DNA of 64,000 nt from Erpobdella octoculata (lineage: Eukaryota > Annelida > Clitellata > Hirudinida > Erpobdellidae), in contig OZ022242.1 in NCBI GenBank assembly GCA_963978895.1, positions 23,542,663 to 23,606,662 on the forward strand, in the 5' to 3' direction. Every line of letters begins with the position of its first letter. The first letter of the stretch is position 1. The notes under the pieces are model-generated. The model ran no database searches. It was given only the letters and a program-made list of their open reading frames with translations, and had not been told where the DNA came from. Positions 10,069 to 29,205 of this stretch are shown here, one piece after another. The position numbers and the translations under genes were made by a program.

Positions 10069-11048
10069 TCACTCTATACTTGGACTTATTGAAGTTTGTG
10101 GTGGAGAACAGCTTTTCTCGCATGTATGTGTTCTCAAAAAAAGCACATAGTCTGGCTGACTTAAAAATGAATCTAGGCCTTTGTGGAACGTAGGTAGATG
10201 ATCACGATCTGCTAATATTTCTTGACAGCTGTAGCATTTGTTAATGTTCACAATAGATCTTGCTATTGCTCCACTCACAAAATAAATTAATTTCTCACCA
10301 TCCTTTGAAGCCTCTAAAATTGAAACAATTTCATCGGCAAAATAACGGGAATCGATATTCACAGACTGACTGACTAGATGTAAATCCTCCATTTAAAGTT
10401 TAGAAAACTTTAAAATGACAGAGCAAATATTTTTTGATGTTTTTCTAATACTTGTCCTGTTGAAATGTAGTAATTTGCTCCAGATATCTGTCACAACCAT
10501 CCAAATCTTGACTCAATATCATCTAATTGCCGATGGCCAAGCTTTAACAAATATCTGGAACATCCTACAATTGCTTTACAAGTGTGCTTTATTTCTAAGA
10601 AAGTTTCCTTGGTCAAACCAGGTTTTTTCGATGCCTCCCAATCTGTAATAAACTTATGAAATTCATCCAGGAAGTCTAATTTCCAGTCCCTTGTAGACGA
10701 TACTGGGTCCATATAACAACTATTTTTTTCTTTTCCTTTGTAGCTGTTTTTTACATTGAGGACATTCCATAACTTCACTATCACACCTAGAAATTTGCTG
10801 GTGTTAATCCATGACTTCTTCTTTAGCTGATTACCATAGAATGCCATAGCATCTCTCGTTGATTCGGAAAAGACTGCAGATGCTAATTTAACCGAAACCT
10901 TTTTGATGGAAGAGGGAGCAAATATTGTTGGGAAAAGCTTATGAGCTTTTTTTAACGACATTTTACTTTCAAGCTCAAACAATTCTTCTAAATCTTTGAA
11001 GGAGGCAGTCAATGATTCAGAGGAATTGAATGGTGGACACTGGAGCAA
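10069..11048 (-). pseudogene. P-element/THAP9-like transposase, C-terminal relic
   Basis: Two minus-strand frames (11048-10491 and 10392-10069) cover the C-terminal half of a P-superfamily transposase. Recognisable parts are LTKETFLEIKHTCKAIV, the DDIESRFGWL block that in this family continues into a conserved QISGANYY-type motif (visible here after an in-frame TGA at about 10488), and a downstream IYFVSGAIARS segment with a Cys-X2-Cys pair (KCYSCQE). The stop, a frameshift near 10395 and the absence of an N-terminal THAP finger make it dead. The upstream side is cut by a TA tract at about 11069. Confidence 0.75.
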
Positions 11049-11360
11049 TTTTATCGATTGAAAGTTATTATATATATATATATATATATATTTTAGAAGC
11101 TATGTACAGGGTCGAACATTAAATATATGGGCTGACTATTGAATTAATTGATGTCTTTTTTTCCACGCGCTGCTGAAGACTATTGACCATTTAACATTAG
11201 TCATTTTTCTCGACAAATTTTTGAGACCCCTTTCATCTATTTGAAATGAAGAGTTGAGAAATTTATTGGTTTTAAAAAGTTTACAATTATAAAATCTGGG
11301 TCTATTGGCCAGTTTCGGCAAAAGCCATCTTCAGAAGCCTATTTAAATTATTTTTTACAA

Positions 11361-11640
11361 ACCTTTATTTAGGTTACAATCTATGTTTGTGTATGTGTGT
11401 GTGTGTTTGTGTGTGTGGCTTTCTCTGTACACAAATCTTGCAAGTAAAATTTAACCAGCTTTTTGACTAGATAGAGAGCTGAAACTTTCAACATAGCTTT
11501 ATATTGGATGACAATATATGATTCAATTAAAAAAAAACAAACTTAATTTGAACATCTTTCGTATTTCTAAATCGGGTGTATTTCAAATTAAAGTTTGTGT
11601 TAAAAAACTCGTTTTTCCTTTACTTGTTTACTTTTAAAAT
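11361..11640. repeat. Dispersed repeat, copy of the 54840-55110 family
   Basis: From TTTAGGTTACAATCTATG through GTGTGTGGCTTTCTCTGTAC, AATCTTGCAAGTAAAATTTAA and AAAGTTTGTGTTAAAAAACTC the segment matches 54840-55110 in inverted orientation; the final part also matches positions 1-75. It is non-coding and its element class is unknown. Confidence 0.6.
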
Positions 11641-11866
11641 AATATAAAAGTTAAAAGATTGGAGTTATATACAGAATGGAAAAATTGTTTCAAATGGAGA
11701 CACAGAATATTACTTAAGATAAATGAACTCTCACCTGACAAATAAAAACCGCCATCAGCACATTTAACACAAGAATAAAATAAAATGGAAATCAGTGAAA
11801 AGCGACAATACGCAACAAACAAAAATCACTTTAATGAAACGTGATATAACTAAAATCAATGATATT

Positions 11867-12506
11867 TTAAGTAAATTTTACGTAACAAGTAGCTATACCT
11901 AGGGGCGTTGTACGACTTTTATAAATGACACTGAGGACGGGCACAGGTCCGTGGCCAACAACACAAATTAAAAGAAAGTTATTGTAAGTCGCCGGGCACC
12001 AATCAACGACATCTCCGCTTATTAATATTGTTTTTCTAAATAACTGTCTTCTGTTGATATTGGGGAACAGGGGAGACATTCTTTCACAGAATTCCTCAGA
12101 GACCTGAAATAATGACGTTGGACGACCTTCGCTCTATTTCGTTCTTCTCTCTCAAATAGTCCAACAGTGCTTTGGTTGCTATTTTACAGCCGTGTCAACG
12201 TTGGTGGTAACGATTACATTATTGTCTTTCAAAGTCTTATGCTTTGTTAACAAGAGTAGTTGTGAGATAGTCAGTAAATGACCTAGTTACTTCCAACATC
12301 ACGCTTTGAACCATCATCATCATATTTTTAGTTAACTTATTCAAACATTTGCTTAGTCTTTCATTGAAGCTGTTCATCAACTTTGCATTCATTTGCAGCA
12401 GTTTATTGAACATGATTTTTAGAGAGTCGAACAAGACCTCCTCAGGAGTCGAAGCTTTGGTTGACTTAGGAGGCATCAATGAAAGTTCCTGACCAAACAG
12501 AAACAC
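11867..12506 (-). pseudogene. LINE ORF1-like coiled-coil relic
   Basis: The minus strand reads MPPKSTKASTPEEVLFDSLK and a long amphipathic helix (12478-12237), then after stops and frame changes LLDYLREKNEIERRSSNVII, a pattern typical of CR1/L2-type LINE ORF1 proteins just after the coiled coil. The remaining frame (12079-11867) has no motif I know. The identification rests on a short motif and is tentative; a host coiled-coil protein is not excluded. Confidence 0.4.
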
Positions 12507-12647
12507 AAAATATTAAACTATTAACTGCGAAGTTAGCTGAAGATGACTAAAACATTGACTACGAAATGAATTAAATATGACGAAATGAATTGAATATGAC
12601 AAATTTCTTGAAACCCGAAGTCAGAACAAAACAGCAGTCGCTCTTAT

Positions 12648-12841
12648 CGCTCACATACAATATAACTTTAATTACGAGTTATTCAGGAATGGTTTCCAGA
12701 AGTAGCATAGTTTTAGATTTACCTGAAAATTATAGAAATGGTTTCGCTCACATACAATATAACTTTAATTACGAGTTATTCAGGAATGGTTTCCAGAAGT
12801 AGCATAGTTTTAGATTTACCTGAAAATTATAGAAATGGTTT
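12648..12841. repeat. 97-bp tandem duplication, two copies
   Basis: The block starting CGCTCACATACAATATAAC is present twice in a row with a 97-bp period and almost no differences, indicating a recent duplication. The 70-aa frame across it is not supported as a gene. Confidence 0.85.
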
Positions 12842-12954
12842 TCCTGGTACATTGGTAAAAAATACTTTCAATGTGCGATGTAGAATTATTTCCATCTTAT
12901 AAGAGTTGGGTCAATATGGTGATGTTATGGAAATATGGTCGGGCATTGTGAAAC

Positions 12955-13316
12955 GATGATCGATTTCCTGCTCTCCCGTTCCCACTCACCTTCCCGTTCC
13001 TGCTCACTCTTCTGATCCCTTTCTTTCTTCCTCTCCTTCTTAAATTATTTTTTTCCATAAAACATAAAATGGATTTGTTTAAAGTTGCTTGAAACCTTCT
13101 TCAAACTTTGTTATGTAAACTAAATTTAAATTTTGTTCAGCAATAACCTATGATGTTTGTACATAGGCACATTTGGCCTAGAAAGTTTTTGGCCATAAAA
13201 ATAAAATTAAAACTACCCTATCTTTTTCTCCTCTTTGAGATCTACTTCCATGCCAAATTTTGTTAAAACTGGTCCAGTCGTTCGGATTTGTGTAGAAGAG
13301 AAACAAATATATATAT
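12955..13316 (-). mobile_element. Degenerate Helitron-family fragment
   Basis: It begins with a CCCGTTCCCACTC array like the internal array of the Helitrons at 20227, 37767, 42600 and 62238. It ends with CATGCCAAATTTTGTTAAAAC, a segment shared with 46730-46800. No intact terminus is seen. Confidence 0.4.
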
Positions 13317-13364
13317 CAGTGATGGGTTTTAACTACTTTAAAAGTAGTTAACTACTATATTTAA

Positions 13365-15016
13365 TAAGCTTCTGCGTCCCGTTATTTTTTTTTGGAACGA
13401 TACGATACGATTTCTGAAATTTGTCTCGAATTAAACGATACGATACGAGACTCCTCGATCAATAACGAGGCGATTCCGATACGATATCGGGATCTCGACT
13501 GAAGTGGAAATTTTGTCTCGAATAAAACGAGATAACATAGAATGATGAACTATACGCGACAGACAATATTAATAACTACATTAAAGGAATTCATTGAAAA
13601 AAAAATATATATTAAAAAATTAAAAAATTTATAAAAATTTACCAAATTTAATTTTTTTTAAAACTTGAAATAAGTTTTATTTGTTTAGTTTCGGTACATC
13701 TATTTGTCTAAATTTAGAATCTAAATAAAACGCTACCGCCGATAGTAAGTATTTATTTAGTTCTCATTATGTGGTAGTTTATCAAATTAATTAAATGATT
13801 TTACTTGCCGATGAAAAGAAAAATTAAAATTATTTTTTCAAGTAATTGAATAGTAAAAAACCTTCTAGCACACCAATAGAACGACATTTTTAGGCAATTC
13901 AATAGTGAAAGTGGAAAAACCAATGGAGATAGAAATAGATTGCAGATTACTGAGATTGATATTACTAGATTACTAAGATTAGATTAAAATAATACTGTTT
14001 CCTGCAGTCTTTGGATCTGGCAAGATTTACTTCTACATCCTTGTCATTGACTTTCTGCGTGACCGTCTCTTCCTCAAAGTACTCCCAGATTTGACCCCGG
14101 TGACGCGGCATGATGACAAACACGAGAAAGTGCCTCTATGCAAGAATTAAGAAAGAAAGAAAACCAGCGGGTTTATTTATAGGCAATGGCGAATCCGGTT
14201 AGCAATAGCAAGAAAGAAGCTGAGAAAGTTTCGAATTCCAGCTGCAGACGACGTGCACACTACAGGTGGCACACACATACTCACATACAACCAAGAATAT
14301 AATCGAGATTATAAAGATATATCTTAGATGAGGTACTATTACGGTCAATTACGGATATCGAAACACTAAAATAATCATTCCAATTCTATGTAACAAATTT
14401 GAAAAAATAAGTTTATCAACAGACTAAACCAAAACATAAACATAGAATGATCATTACTATTACATTACTCATTATTCTCATTAATAATAATAGTCATCGA
14501 TGTCAGCGAGTACGATTGCCTTGTAGTATCAGTAGTATGCAGAGGTTGACTAGCAGCCTAAGAGGGGCGTGGTTTAGATATCTTTGATCACTATTACAAT
14601 GTGGCACTAAAAAAAGCTATAGAACAGAGACGAGCTGGTTTCATATATATATTGAAATAATGGGGCTACAGGCTGTCAGGAAAACCGAATTTAAAGTAGG
14701 GATGATAATAGTTATAAACTTCTGTCAATAGGTAGAATAATTAATAAATGTTGATAAATCAATTGCAAATATTCACAGTTGTGACAGTCATTAAATAAAT
14801 ATGTATGACTATCGTTATTTATTGGAAAATATTTTTTAAAAATCTCGGTATTTGTTTCGAGACTTTATACGAGAACCAAATTTAAGTCTCGCTATTTTGT
14901 TTCGATACGAGACTTCTTCCGCAGGCTGTATCGTTTCAATGGCGATACGGGATCTCCCGTATCGTTTTGAAATCTCGATTGATTTCGAAATAACGATTTC
15001 GGGATGCAGATGCTTA
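13365..15016 (-). mobile_element. hAT copy A of the TAAGC-TCTGCGTCCCG family
   Basis: The ends TAAGCTTCTGCGTCCCG and GGGATGCAGATGCTTA are inverted repeats, and the flanks ATATTTAA and ATATTCAA form an 8-bp target duplication with one mismatch. Subterminal regions are rich in ACGATACGA and GAGATCCCG motifs. At 1652 bp it is the longest of three copies (others at 40977-42285 and 53464-54767). It alone keeps a small BED-like ORF with a TATA-type box upstream. Confidence 0.9.
13965..14111 (-). CDS. BED-like N-terminal fragment, 48 aa
   Basis: The frame starts MPRHRGQIWEYFEEETVTQK and continues to ARSKDC. The Trp-X-Tyr-Phe start and a later Cys recall the first half of a BED finger (aromatic pair, then Cys-X2-Cys), but the second Cys and the His pair are missing. 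A CTATAAATAA box lies about 65 nt upstream of the ATG on the same strand (14171-14182). It is a leftover of the hAT transposase start, or at most a micropeptide; the other two family copies have lost it. Confidence 0.5.
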   Translation of the reverse strand: MPRHRGQIWEYFEEETVTQKVNDKDVEVNLARSKDCRKQYYFNLILVI

Positions 15017-15159
15017 ATATTCAACTACTCATAAAAAAGTAGTTAGTAACTATTTCCTAACTACTTTTAACAGCAGTACTTATTAACTAACTCTTAACTA
15101 CTGCCTAGTAGTTAACTACTTTTTAACATTAACCAAAAAAACTTTTAACATTTGCAATT

Positions 15160-15820
15160 AAATACAAGTTAAATAAACCTGATTTTTCAAGCTCTTGGTT
15201 CCTTTCATTTATATATGCCAAAAAAATTTCTTTGTTCAAAAAATTCAATTTAAATTGGGAAATTATTGCTGTTGCTAGAAGATATTCTTCATTTTCCAAA
15301 ACAGGACCAAATCGTTTTTCTATACCTTGAGATAGTGCTTGTGAAAGAGCATTGATGGTTTTATCTGAACATGATGTTATTTTTTAAATCCTATGATGGT
15401 TTGAATAATGTGACCAATGTATGACTTTTCACTTTGGAAGATATCCATTGCGGTGACTATTGGTTTTATAATCTGAATGAACGATTTCAATAAAGCAAAC
15501 TCAATCTCTTTAAATGCAGCTTGCCCTAACTTCTTCTGACAATCACAAACATTATTGAAAACTAGATTAACAATCCTTTCAACCAAATAGAATTTTGAGC
15601 ACCGCCGTGTAACATTTGTCTTTATAAATGTTGAACCTTTAATGTCTTGTACAACCTCAGCATCTTTTACATTGCGATGAATGGAGTTTTATAATGGTAC
15701 AACATTTGCCATTGATCTATCATAAAGTTGTTTGTATTTCAAATTATCCCTTACTTTCAATGCACCAACACTTGCCACGAAATTTAAGGTTTGACTAGAA
15801 GTAGCCTGTCAAAAATGATC
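15160..15820 (-). pseudogene. hAT transposase relic
   Basis: Minus-strand frames include 15586-15377 with LLKSFIQIIKPIVTAMDIFQ then SEKSYIGHIIQTIIG, and immediately downstream IEKRFGPVLENEEYLLATAA. This order (LQ-X-E-X3-G-LLP-like block, then KRF and a residue-counting 'LATA' block) is typical of the middle and C-terminal half of hAT transposases. Stops and frameshifts separate the pieces, and the region lies within the 13317-16522 element. Confidence 0.7.
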
Positions 15821-16594
15821 ATTTTTGTGGTTTTTATCGAACTATCAGATAATAAATAAAAAACGTTTTCTTCTCTACCATTATAAAATGTGGATGCTTT
15901 ACCTGCTCAGCAATATCAAAAAAATGTTCGATGCTTTGAATCAGACCTGGTTTAAGCCAATTAAAATCACTAATTTTTATGCGAACCTTCGTAGTAGGAC
16001 ATTTTCAATATCTAGCGATGTTTTATTTTAGACTCTAAATCCAGCATTATGTTTGATGCAATCAGATAACTTCTTGTATAAAAGCTTAGGAAAAACATTT
16101 TGGATATTTGGGACTGATAGTGTAAAATTGCGTATTAACTTTGATTACACGCCTGCGCGCACTAATTTCACTGATTACTGACCACCCCAGCCTCCGCGTT
16201 AGGCAAAATTATAAATATTATCTTGCTCACTTTCTATCAAATCTAATATACTTTCACCACTAGATTTTCATTAATTACATACATGTCATAAACTGGTTAT
16301 TCCACTTCAGTTTCATCATCTATAGAGTAATTTTCAGCCACCAAAAAAGTAAAGTAGTTAAAAAAATAGTTAACTACTGTAGTTAATAACTATTTAAAAA
16401 AGTAGTTAACCACTAGTTGTTAACTAGTTTAACAAAAAGTAGTTATTAACTATTTCTTAACTAGTGTAGAGTAGTTAATAACTAGTAGTTAACTATTTAT
16501 AGTTAGTAACTACCCATCTCTGATATATATCGATTTTATGAATCTCATACAAAAAATCTCATCTTCATGTTCATGAAATATTTCTGATTTAAGA

Positions 16595-23846
<7,252 letters not shown>

Positions 23847-25763
23847 TCAACAGTCATGCTTCCCTGCCACCATGAAACATGTTGTTGTTTCCTTTGTAAA
23901 TAGAAGTTCATTTTTCGCTAGTGTCTGACTTTTTGTCTGCCTATATTGTTTTCCGTTTTCCTGTCTTAACTTGTTTCAGAGATGATATTCAGAACTTGTG
24001 AAAGTGGTGATTTGGTTTAAACAATCCCGTTTCAAATAGGTCCTAGACTCTAGCAACTTTTTATTAATTCGTTTTTTTATGGAATATTATTTTTACTATC
24101 ATAATCATTGTTTTATTTTAATCTCAAGGACCTTGTAAATCTTGTCGTTCTTAGCATGCTGGTTTATGTTCTTGTATTGCACTTGCTCAGTATCACAGAG
24201 CGTATAAGCATACAAGACTGATTAGTGAAATCTCGCAAGGCTTTGGAAGTCTCATTTTATTTCTAAATGTATTAAATTAACAAAGTTAAATTACTTCTTC
24301 GGCTCTATTACTAAAATTCATTTGTGACAACGAGTCAAATTCCTTGCAGGGTATCATGTTGGTATTCTTTTGAGCGATGTAGATGTTTTGAGTTTTTGAT
24401 GGATAATGAGTAAAATCCATATGGATGCATCAATTCCGAAAGTTGAGTACTCTGAATTTGAAGAAAGTGTTTATCATGCCCTACCGCTATGATGGAGTAA
24501 TTTAAGTTGTTTTCTCAACTATCATAACTCATGAAGTCTTAAATTTAGTTCATTTGCCGAAAGGATATGTTGTAAATGTAAATTTACTTAGACAAAGGAA
24601 ATAATAATATTTGTATTGTCTAAACTAAACTAGTCACGTAATTTTGGTAAAAAAAAGTCTTATTGGTTACTAGCATTATGCGCGCTGAGCATCTGCGTGT
24701 CCAAAAATGTAAATGTAAGTCTCAGTATCTAGTGTGCGAGCCAGACTTTGATTTTAAGCCTTAAAATTTAAGGTTTTCAAACGGACCGGATCAAGATTGT
24801 TGTGCCATGTGTGGTGCTCTGTTGTGGGTTAAAACTAATTTAAATGTACCTGTCAACTACAACTTAAGCTAATAAGTGATGTAAAATTTCTGGAAAGTTT
24901 CCCAGTATGAAAAATTTAGATTTCAGAGTAAATTGAGTTTTAAATTGTTCTTAAAAGATGCCTATAGCGGCATCTTAATAATAATATCTTAATAACCATG
25001 TAAGCTTTTCACAGCAGGTTTCACAAGTTCAATTCATATAACGGTAGTGTAAATTTTCATTGCGGATATAATATTTATCCTTTTTGCTAAATTAATCACC
25101 CAATTTCCGAAATATCTGCTCTACTTTAGTAACTTTACTATAATTAACTTCAGTGCCTCTGGAGCAAAGGTTATTAATCAACTCCGCCTCGCTAATTGCG
25201 AGCCAGTCCCAAGCCTGAAGAAAGGAGGAGGAAAAAGGATCAAATTCTGATCCACGACAGAAAGTACTTAAGTGCTTCCTACATACAGCCATTAGAGTCT
25301 TAAAAACCTGGTGTAAAGGACTATAAACTATTATAAAAAAAAAGTTATTAATTTTATCTTTCTTTCTGTCTCAGTGATAATATCAGAAATAAGTTGAAGC
25401 AAATTGTTAATAACTCCAGTCACAACCCAGAAATATTGAATCCGTTGTGGACTTAAACATATCAGTTCATGTCCGAGCGCTTTTGAACGCCACAATTGAT
25501 TGATTAATAGAACACTCTTTTTCAAGTGTATTATCGCTCACATTTCTCGAAAATTTCCACTTGATGGAAATTTTTACTTTTCTGAAAGTTTCCGGAAACT
25601 TCCAACACTAATCCGTAGTAATTAGCTGAACTAAACTATTCACGTGCTGTTAGTAAAAAGTCTTATTGGTTATTCGCATCACGTATGCAACTCTTTGTTT
25701 CTCTCTATTTCGTTCTTTCTATTGTTTCTTTGTTTCTCTTTTTTCCTTTCTCTGCTTTTCTCT

Positions 25764-25775
<12 letters not shown>
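23847..25775. other. WDR5 downstream region, gene-free
   Basis: The first few hundred bases should contain the WDR5 3' UTR, but I see no certain AATAAA signal. A CR1/L2-like tail fragment lies at about 25290-25510 (GTCTTAAAAACCTGGTGTAAAGG, later TGATTGATTAATAG), related to 7085-7215. The 66-aa frame at 25092-25292 has no recognisable motif. Confidence 0.4.

Positions 25776-25806
<31 letters not shown>
25776..25806. repeat. (CT)n microsatellite
   Basis: A pure CT run within a longer pyrimidine-rich stretch (25690-25860); the Leu/Ser/Phe-rich open frames over it are artefacts. Confidence 0.9.
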
Positions 25807-25809
<3 letters not shown>

Positions 25810-25871
25810 CTTTCTTTTTATTCTTTCTCTTTTTTATCTATCTTTTTTCTCGTTCTGCTTTTTCTTACCTC

Positions 25872-26046
25872 TGAAGTATGTGACTTCTTTTATGAACGTT
25901 TATTCAGCCAGACACGAGACAACACGACCAGTGCGATGACCATCCAAAAAGAACAAGAAAACCAAACTACACAAAACTCGTGTCCATACAACGAACATAA
26001 ATCGATATATAATTAAATAGATAATAATTTAATTATCTACACTACA
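25872..26046 (-). repeat. 3' LTR of the gypsy element
   Basis: 175-bp repeat, TG...CA on the minus strand, matching 32917-33096 apart from scattered substitutions and short indels. Confidence 0.9.
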
Positions 26047-26049
26047 GTA

Positions 26050-26066
26050 TCCCCCCCCCCCAAAGA
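26050..26066 (-). other. Polypurine tract of the gypsy element
   Basis: On the minus strand CTTTGGGGGGGGGGG then ATAC lies directly before the 3' LTR. Confidence 0.75.
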
Positions 26067-26139
26067 CGGAGTCGAAAAAAATTGAAATGTACACGTCTGC
26101 CTGATCTGGTGCGAGGTGGTTCATCTGTCTTGTTAGTAG

Positions 26140-28094
26140 CAGGCCCGTAGGCAGGATTTAGTTAGTGGGGGGGCTATGAAAATTAGTAGGGGGGCTACTG
26201 ACGAACAAGGGTACCGAAGAAGCCTGAGCGCGAGCGCCGCAGGTGCGAAGCCCACCGCGAAAAGGAGATTCGCCAAAGCATTTTGTAGCATTTGGCACAA
26301 AATGGCATCTAATTTTGGATATCCTATTATGTGATTTCAGATTTTCTAAGAGTTACAATATTGCTGCTCGTAATAACAAAAATTAACAATTTTCACAGGC
26401 AATTTTGTCAAATAACAGTATGCTTGTTGTTATCCACAATCTTGATTTTTGATGCGAGCATGACACACCACTGGGATGACAGCACTGAATCAAATTGTCC
26501 AAATTTAATTATTGATTAAGACAACCGTTATAATCAACAATACAATAACTTGCTTATTTTATTTTTGATAAAAACTTGTACATCTGTATCAAATGCCAAG
26601 AAATCAATTAAATAAAATCGGATTTAAATATTTGTTTTGACAAAGATCAAACCACATTATAATAAAATGTACTATTTAGTTTACCTTCTCATTTTAAGTT
26701 ACTAAACATCCATTCATGTGTTTCACATACAACTTGTCATCAGTTTCTAAACAATCTAAATAGAAGATTAGATTATATATCAAGTCTATCATTAAACTTA
26801 TATTGTTATAAAGATTGTGTGGTTTGAAAGTAAGCTTTAAATTGTTTCCTCGAATTAATCAGTTCAGAATATTGGGGTTAATAGTATTGCAGTGTCAGAC
26901 TAGCACTAAAAAATACTAAATCATGAAAATAGTTTGAATTAGTGAGAGTCATTCAAAAATCAAAAGCCAAAGTTTGTCAGCTAAGCTGAATTAGCTTCTT
27001 TCTCTGTTTTAAAACTGTAAGATTACAGTTATTATAATATTGTAAGACTAAGGCCAAGTGGCCAAGCACTGATTATGAAACTGATGACAATTTTCATGTG
27101 TAAAACATGAATGGATGTGTAATAGCTTGAAATGAGAAACTAAACAAAAAGTGCATTTCATTATAATATGGTTTGATCATTGTCAAGACAATTATTTGAA
27201 TCCGATTTTATTTTATTGCATTCTTGGTATTTGATAGGTATCCATATCAATTGCTTTACAGAGCGATTTTTCAAATGCCAGAAGTACAAGTTTGCTTTTT
27301 CTCTCATGGGACATTGATCTTCTCTGTGGTCGTAGTACTCGTGTTAGACAAAAAAATGAATTCTCACAAGTGGCAATCGAGATGTCAAGAGTCATTGCAG
27401 CTGACTAGAATAGTGCCAATTTAGAGTAGGAAATGCATCCTTATAGTCCAGCATAAAATTCATCACTTCCTGGAGACTGCAGCCTGCTTGAAATTTGTTT
27501 TTTAGAAACCTACTTGCAATGAGAGCCTCGTCTGGAATATATTTTTCAACATCGTCATGCCTGTCTTGTTTTAGCGGTTGCGTCAACGGTTTAAGGTCAT
27601 TGACATCTAAAAACTTGTCTGAATTTGGTAGAAGGGCAGACGCTGCACAAGTCAAACCTTTAGAATAACTTGAATAACTATCAACAAAGCTCTCCATCAA
27701 CTCTCCTAATATACCGCCCAACATTCTAAAATAAACAGCACAAAGCTGATTCCACTCTGGTGAACACTATTGCTCATCACTCTGTACAAGACATAACTAC
27801 AGAATCACGTAACGTGCTACTCTGTACTTTTGCTCTTTTTTGGTATGGGTTGTAGCAATGGTTCATTCTACAGGCATGCAAATTATTATTATTAATTTTA
27901 TATTTAAATTTACCTTTATTTATTTATTTTTATTTAATACATTTGTATTTAAATTTAAATTACGGATCATAACTTCATCATCACATGGGTGGCTTAAGTG
28001 TAAATAAAGTGGAAAAACCTGCCAAAAATTTTAGTGGGGGGGCTTAAATTTTTAGTGGGGGGGCTGCAGCCCCCCCCCGCTAGCTACGGGCCTG
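26140..28094 (-). mobile_element. hAT element, TIR CAGGCCCGTAG, inside the gypsy element
   Basis: The ends CAGGCCCGTAGGCAGGA and GCTAGCTACGGGCCTG are inverted, flanked by a perfect 8-bp duplication GTTAGTAG (26132-26139, 28095-28102). Both ends carry runs of GGGGGGGCT. It is 1955 bp and keeps two minus-strand pieces of the transposase C-terminus. It cut the gypsy integrase C-terminal region, so it is younger than the gypsy insertion. CAGGCCCGTAG termini are widespread among animal hATs. Confidence 0.93.
27213..27724 (-). pseudogene. hAT transposase, C-terminal dimerisation remnant
   Basis: The frame 27395-27213 contains ISIATCENSFFCLTRVLRPQ then SMSHERKSKLVLLAFEKSL, the classic hAT C-terminal dimerisation signature (S/T-X-C-E-R/N-X-F-S, then R, then RLSxLALLxIE). 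The upstream frame 27724-27392 is the preceding helical part and is offset by a frame change at about 27395. It lacks the BED finger and catalytic core. Confidence 0.8.
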
Positions 28095-28102
28095 GTTAGT
28101 AG

Positions 28103-29205
28103 AGGACTCAGGAGTGTTGCTGTTGGCTGTGGATGTTGTCGTCTTCTTAGGCAAACTTGCATGTTCTGTTGAAGTTGAGGATTCAGTCACAGTTTCGCGA
28201 GGTGAAGCTCTTGTTGTTTCTGAAGGCAATCGTCCAAGTTTGATGCGTTCTAGAGACACACAAGAAAAGGAACCATCTGGCATCTCAATTTTGACGATGT
28301 TGCTTTTTGCAGCAAGAACTTTATAGGGTCTTTGATAGGGAGCTTCCAGAGGTTGCCGAACTCTATGAATTCTTAACCAAATGTGTTGCCCTGGTTGCAG
28401 CTGGACTGTTTGAGGATGAATGTTTCGATCATGGTGAATCGCTTCTGACAGAGTAGTGAAGTCTAGCTGACGCATGTGTTTGCTGAGCTGCTGAATGGAT
28501 TCGACTTGCTCTTTAGTTAAAGGGTTTGTCTTGTTGAAGAAGATATGAAGCATCAAGATGTCAGAACCTGTCATGGCTGTGAAAGGCGAATGCCCATGTT
28601 TTGTTTGAATGGCTCTAAGTGCTAAACAAACCACGGGGAGGGCAATAAGCCAATCTTCATTACGAGACATGAGTGCTGTCTTGATAGTACGGTGAAATTG
28701 CTCTATCATTTCATTGGATTGTGGGTGATAAGCAGTGGTACGTAATCGGTGGAAACCAAGAGTGTGATAACTCACTGAAAAAATTGTTCTCAAACTGTCG
28801 ACCTTGATCTGTTGTGAGACACAATGGTACGCCAAACCTGCTGATCCAATGACTTAGAAATACTTCAGCAACTGTTGTTGCCGTAATGGAAGAGACTGGA
28901 GCGCATTCAAACCAGTGTGTTGCTCTGTCGATGAATGTGACAACATATAGCAAATCCGAAGTAAGTTGAGAACCGAGTGTTCTGGAGGGTTTCAGTGGTC
29001 CTACTATATCCATGTGAACTGTTTAAAAAGAATCACTGAAAGGATATATAGGTTGCTGTGGAGGGTTTTTATTGTGGCGAATGGCTTTGGCTTTTTGACA
29101 GTCGAGACAGCTGTTGACCCATTGTTTGATGTCTCCTTTCATCTTTGGCCAGAAATACCGTGCAGAAATCAAATTAGTAGACCCTTTAATTCCTGGATGG
29201 GCCAT
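28103..29205 (-). pseudogene. Gypsy integrase (broken)
   Basis: Frames 29205-29023, 29013-28711 and 28835-28103 cover an HHCC finger (HPGIKG, CLDC), the catalytic core with first Asp in [11 protein letters not shown], second in [14 protein letters not shown] and the Glu in [13 protein letters not shown], and a C-terminal part with GQHIWLRIHRVRQPLE. All three catalytic acids are present, but stops and frameshifts divide the gene and a hAT replaces the extreme C-terminus. Confidence 0.85.

Larger units (their letters stand above)
13317..16522 (-). mobile_element. hAT element, TIR CAGTGATGGG, with another hAT nested
   Basis: The ends CAGTGATGGGTTTTAACTAC and TAGTAACTACCCATCTCTG are inverted, flanked on both sides by ATATATAT (8 bp: 13309-13316, 16523-16530). 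Both subterminal regions are dense in AGTTAACTACT/TAGTTAACTA motifs. The interior holds minus-strand hAT transposase relics (15160-15820) and is interrupted by the second hAT at 13365-15016. The coding part is broken, so the copy is inactive. Confidence 0.85.
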
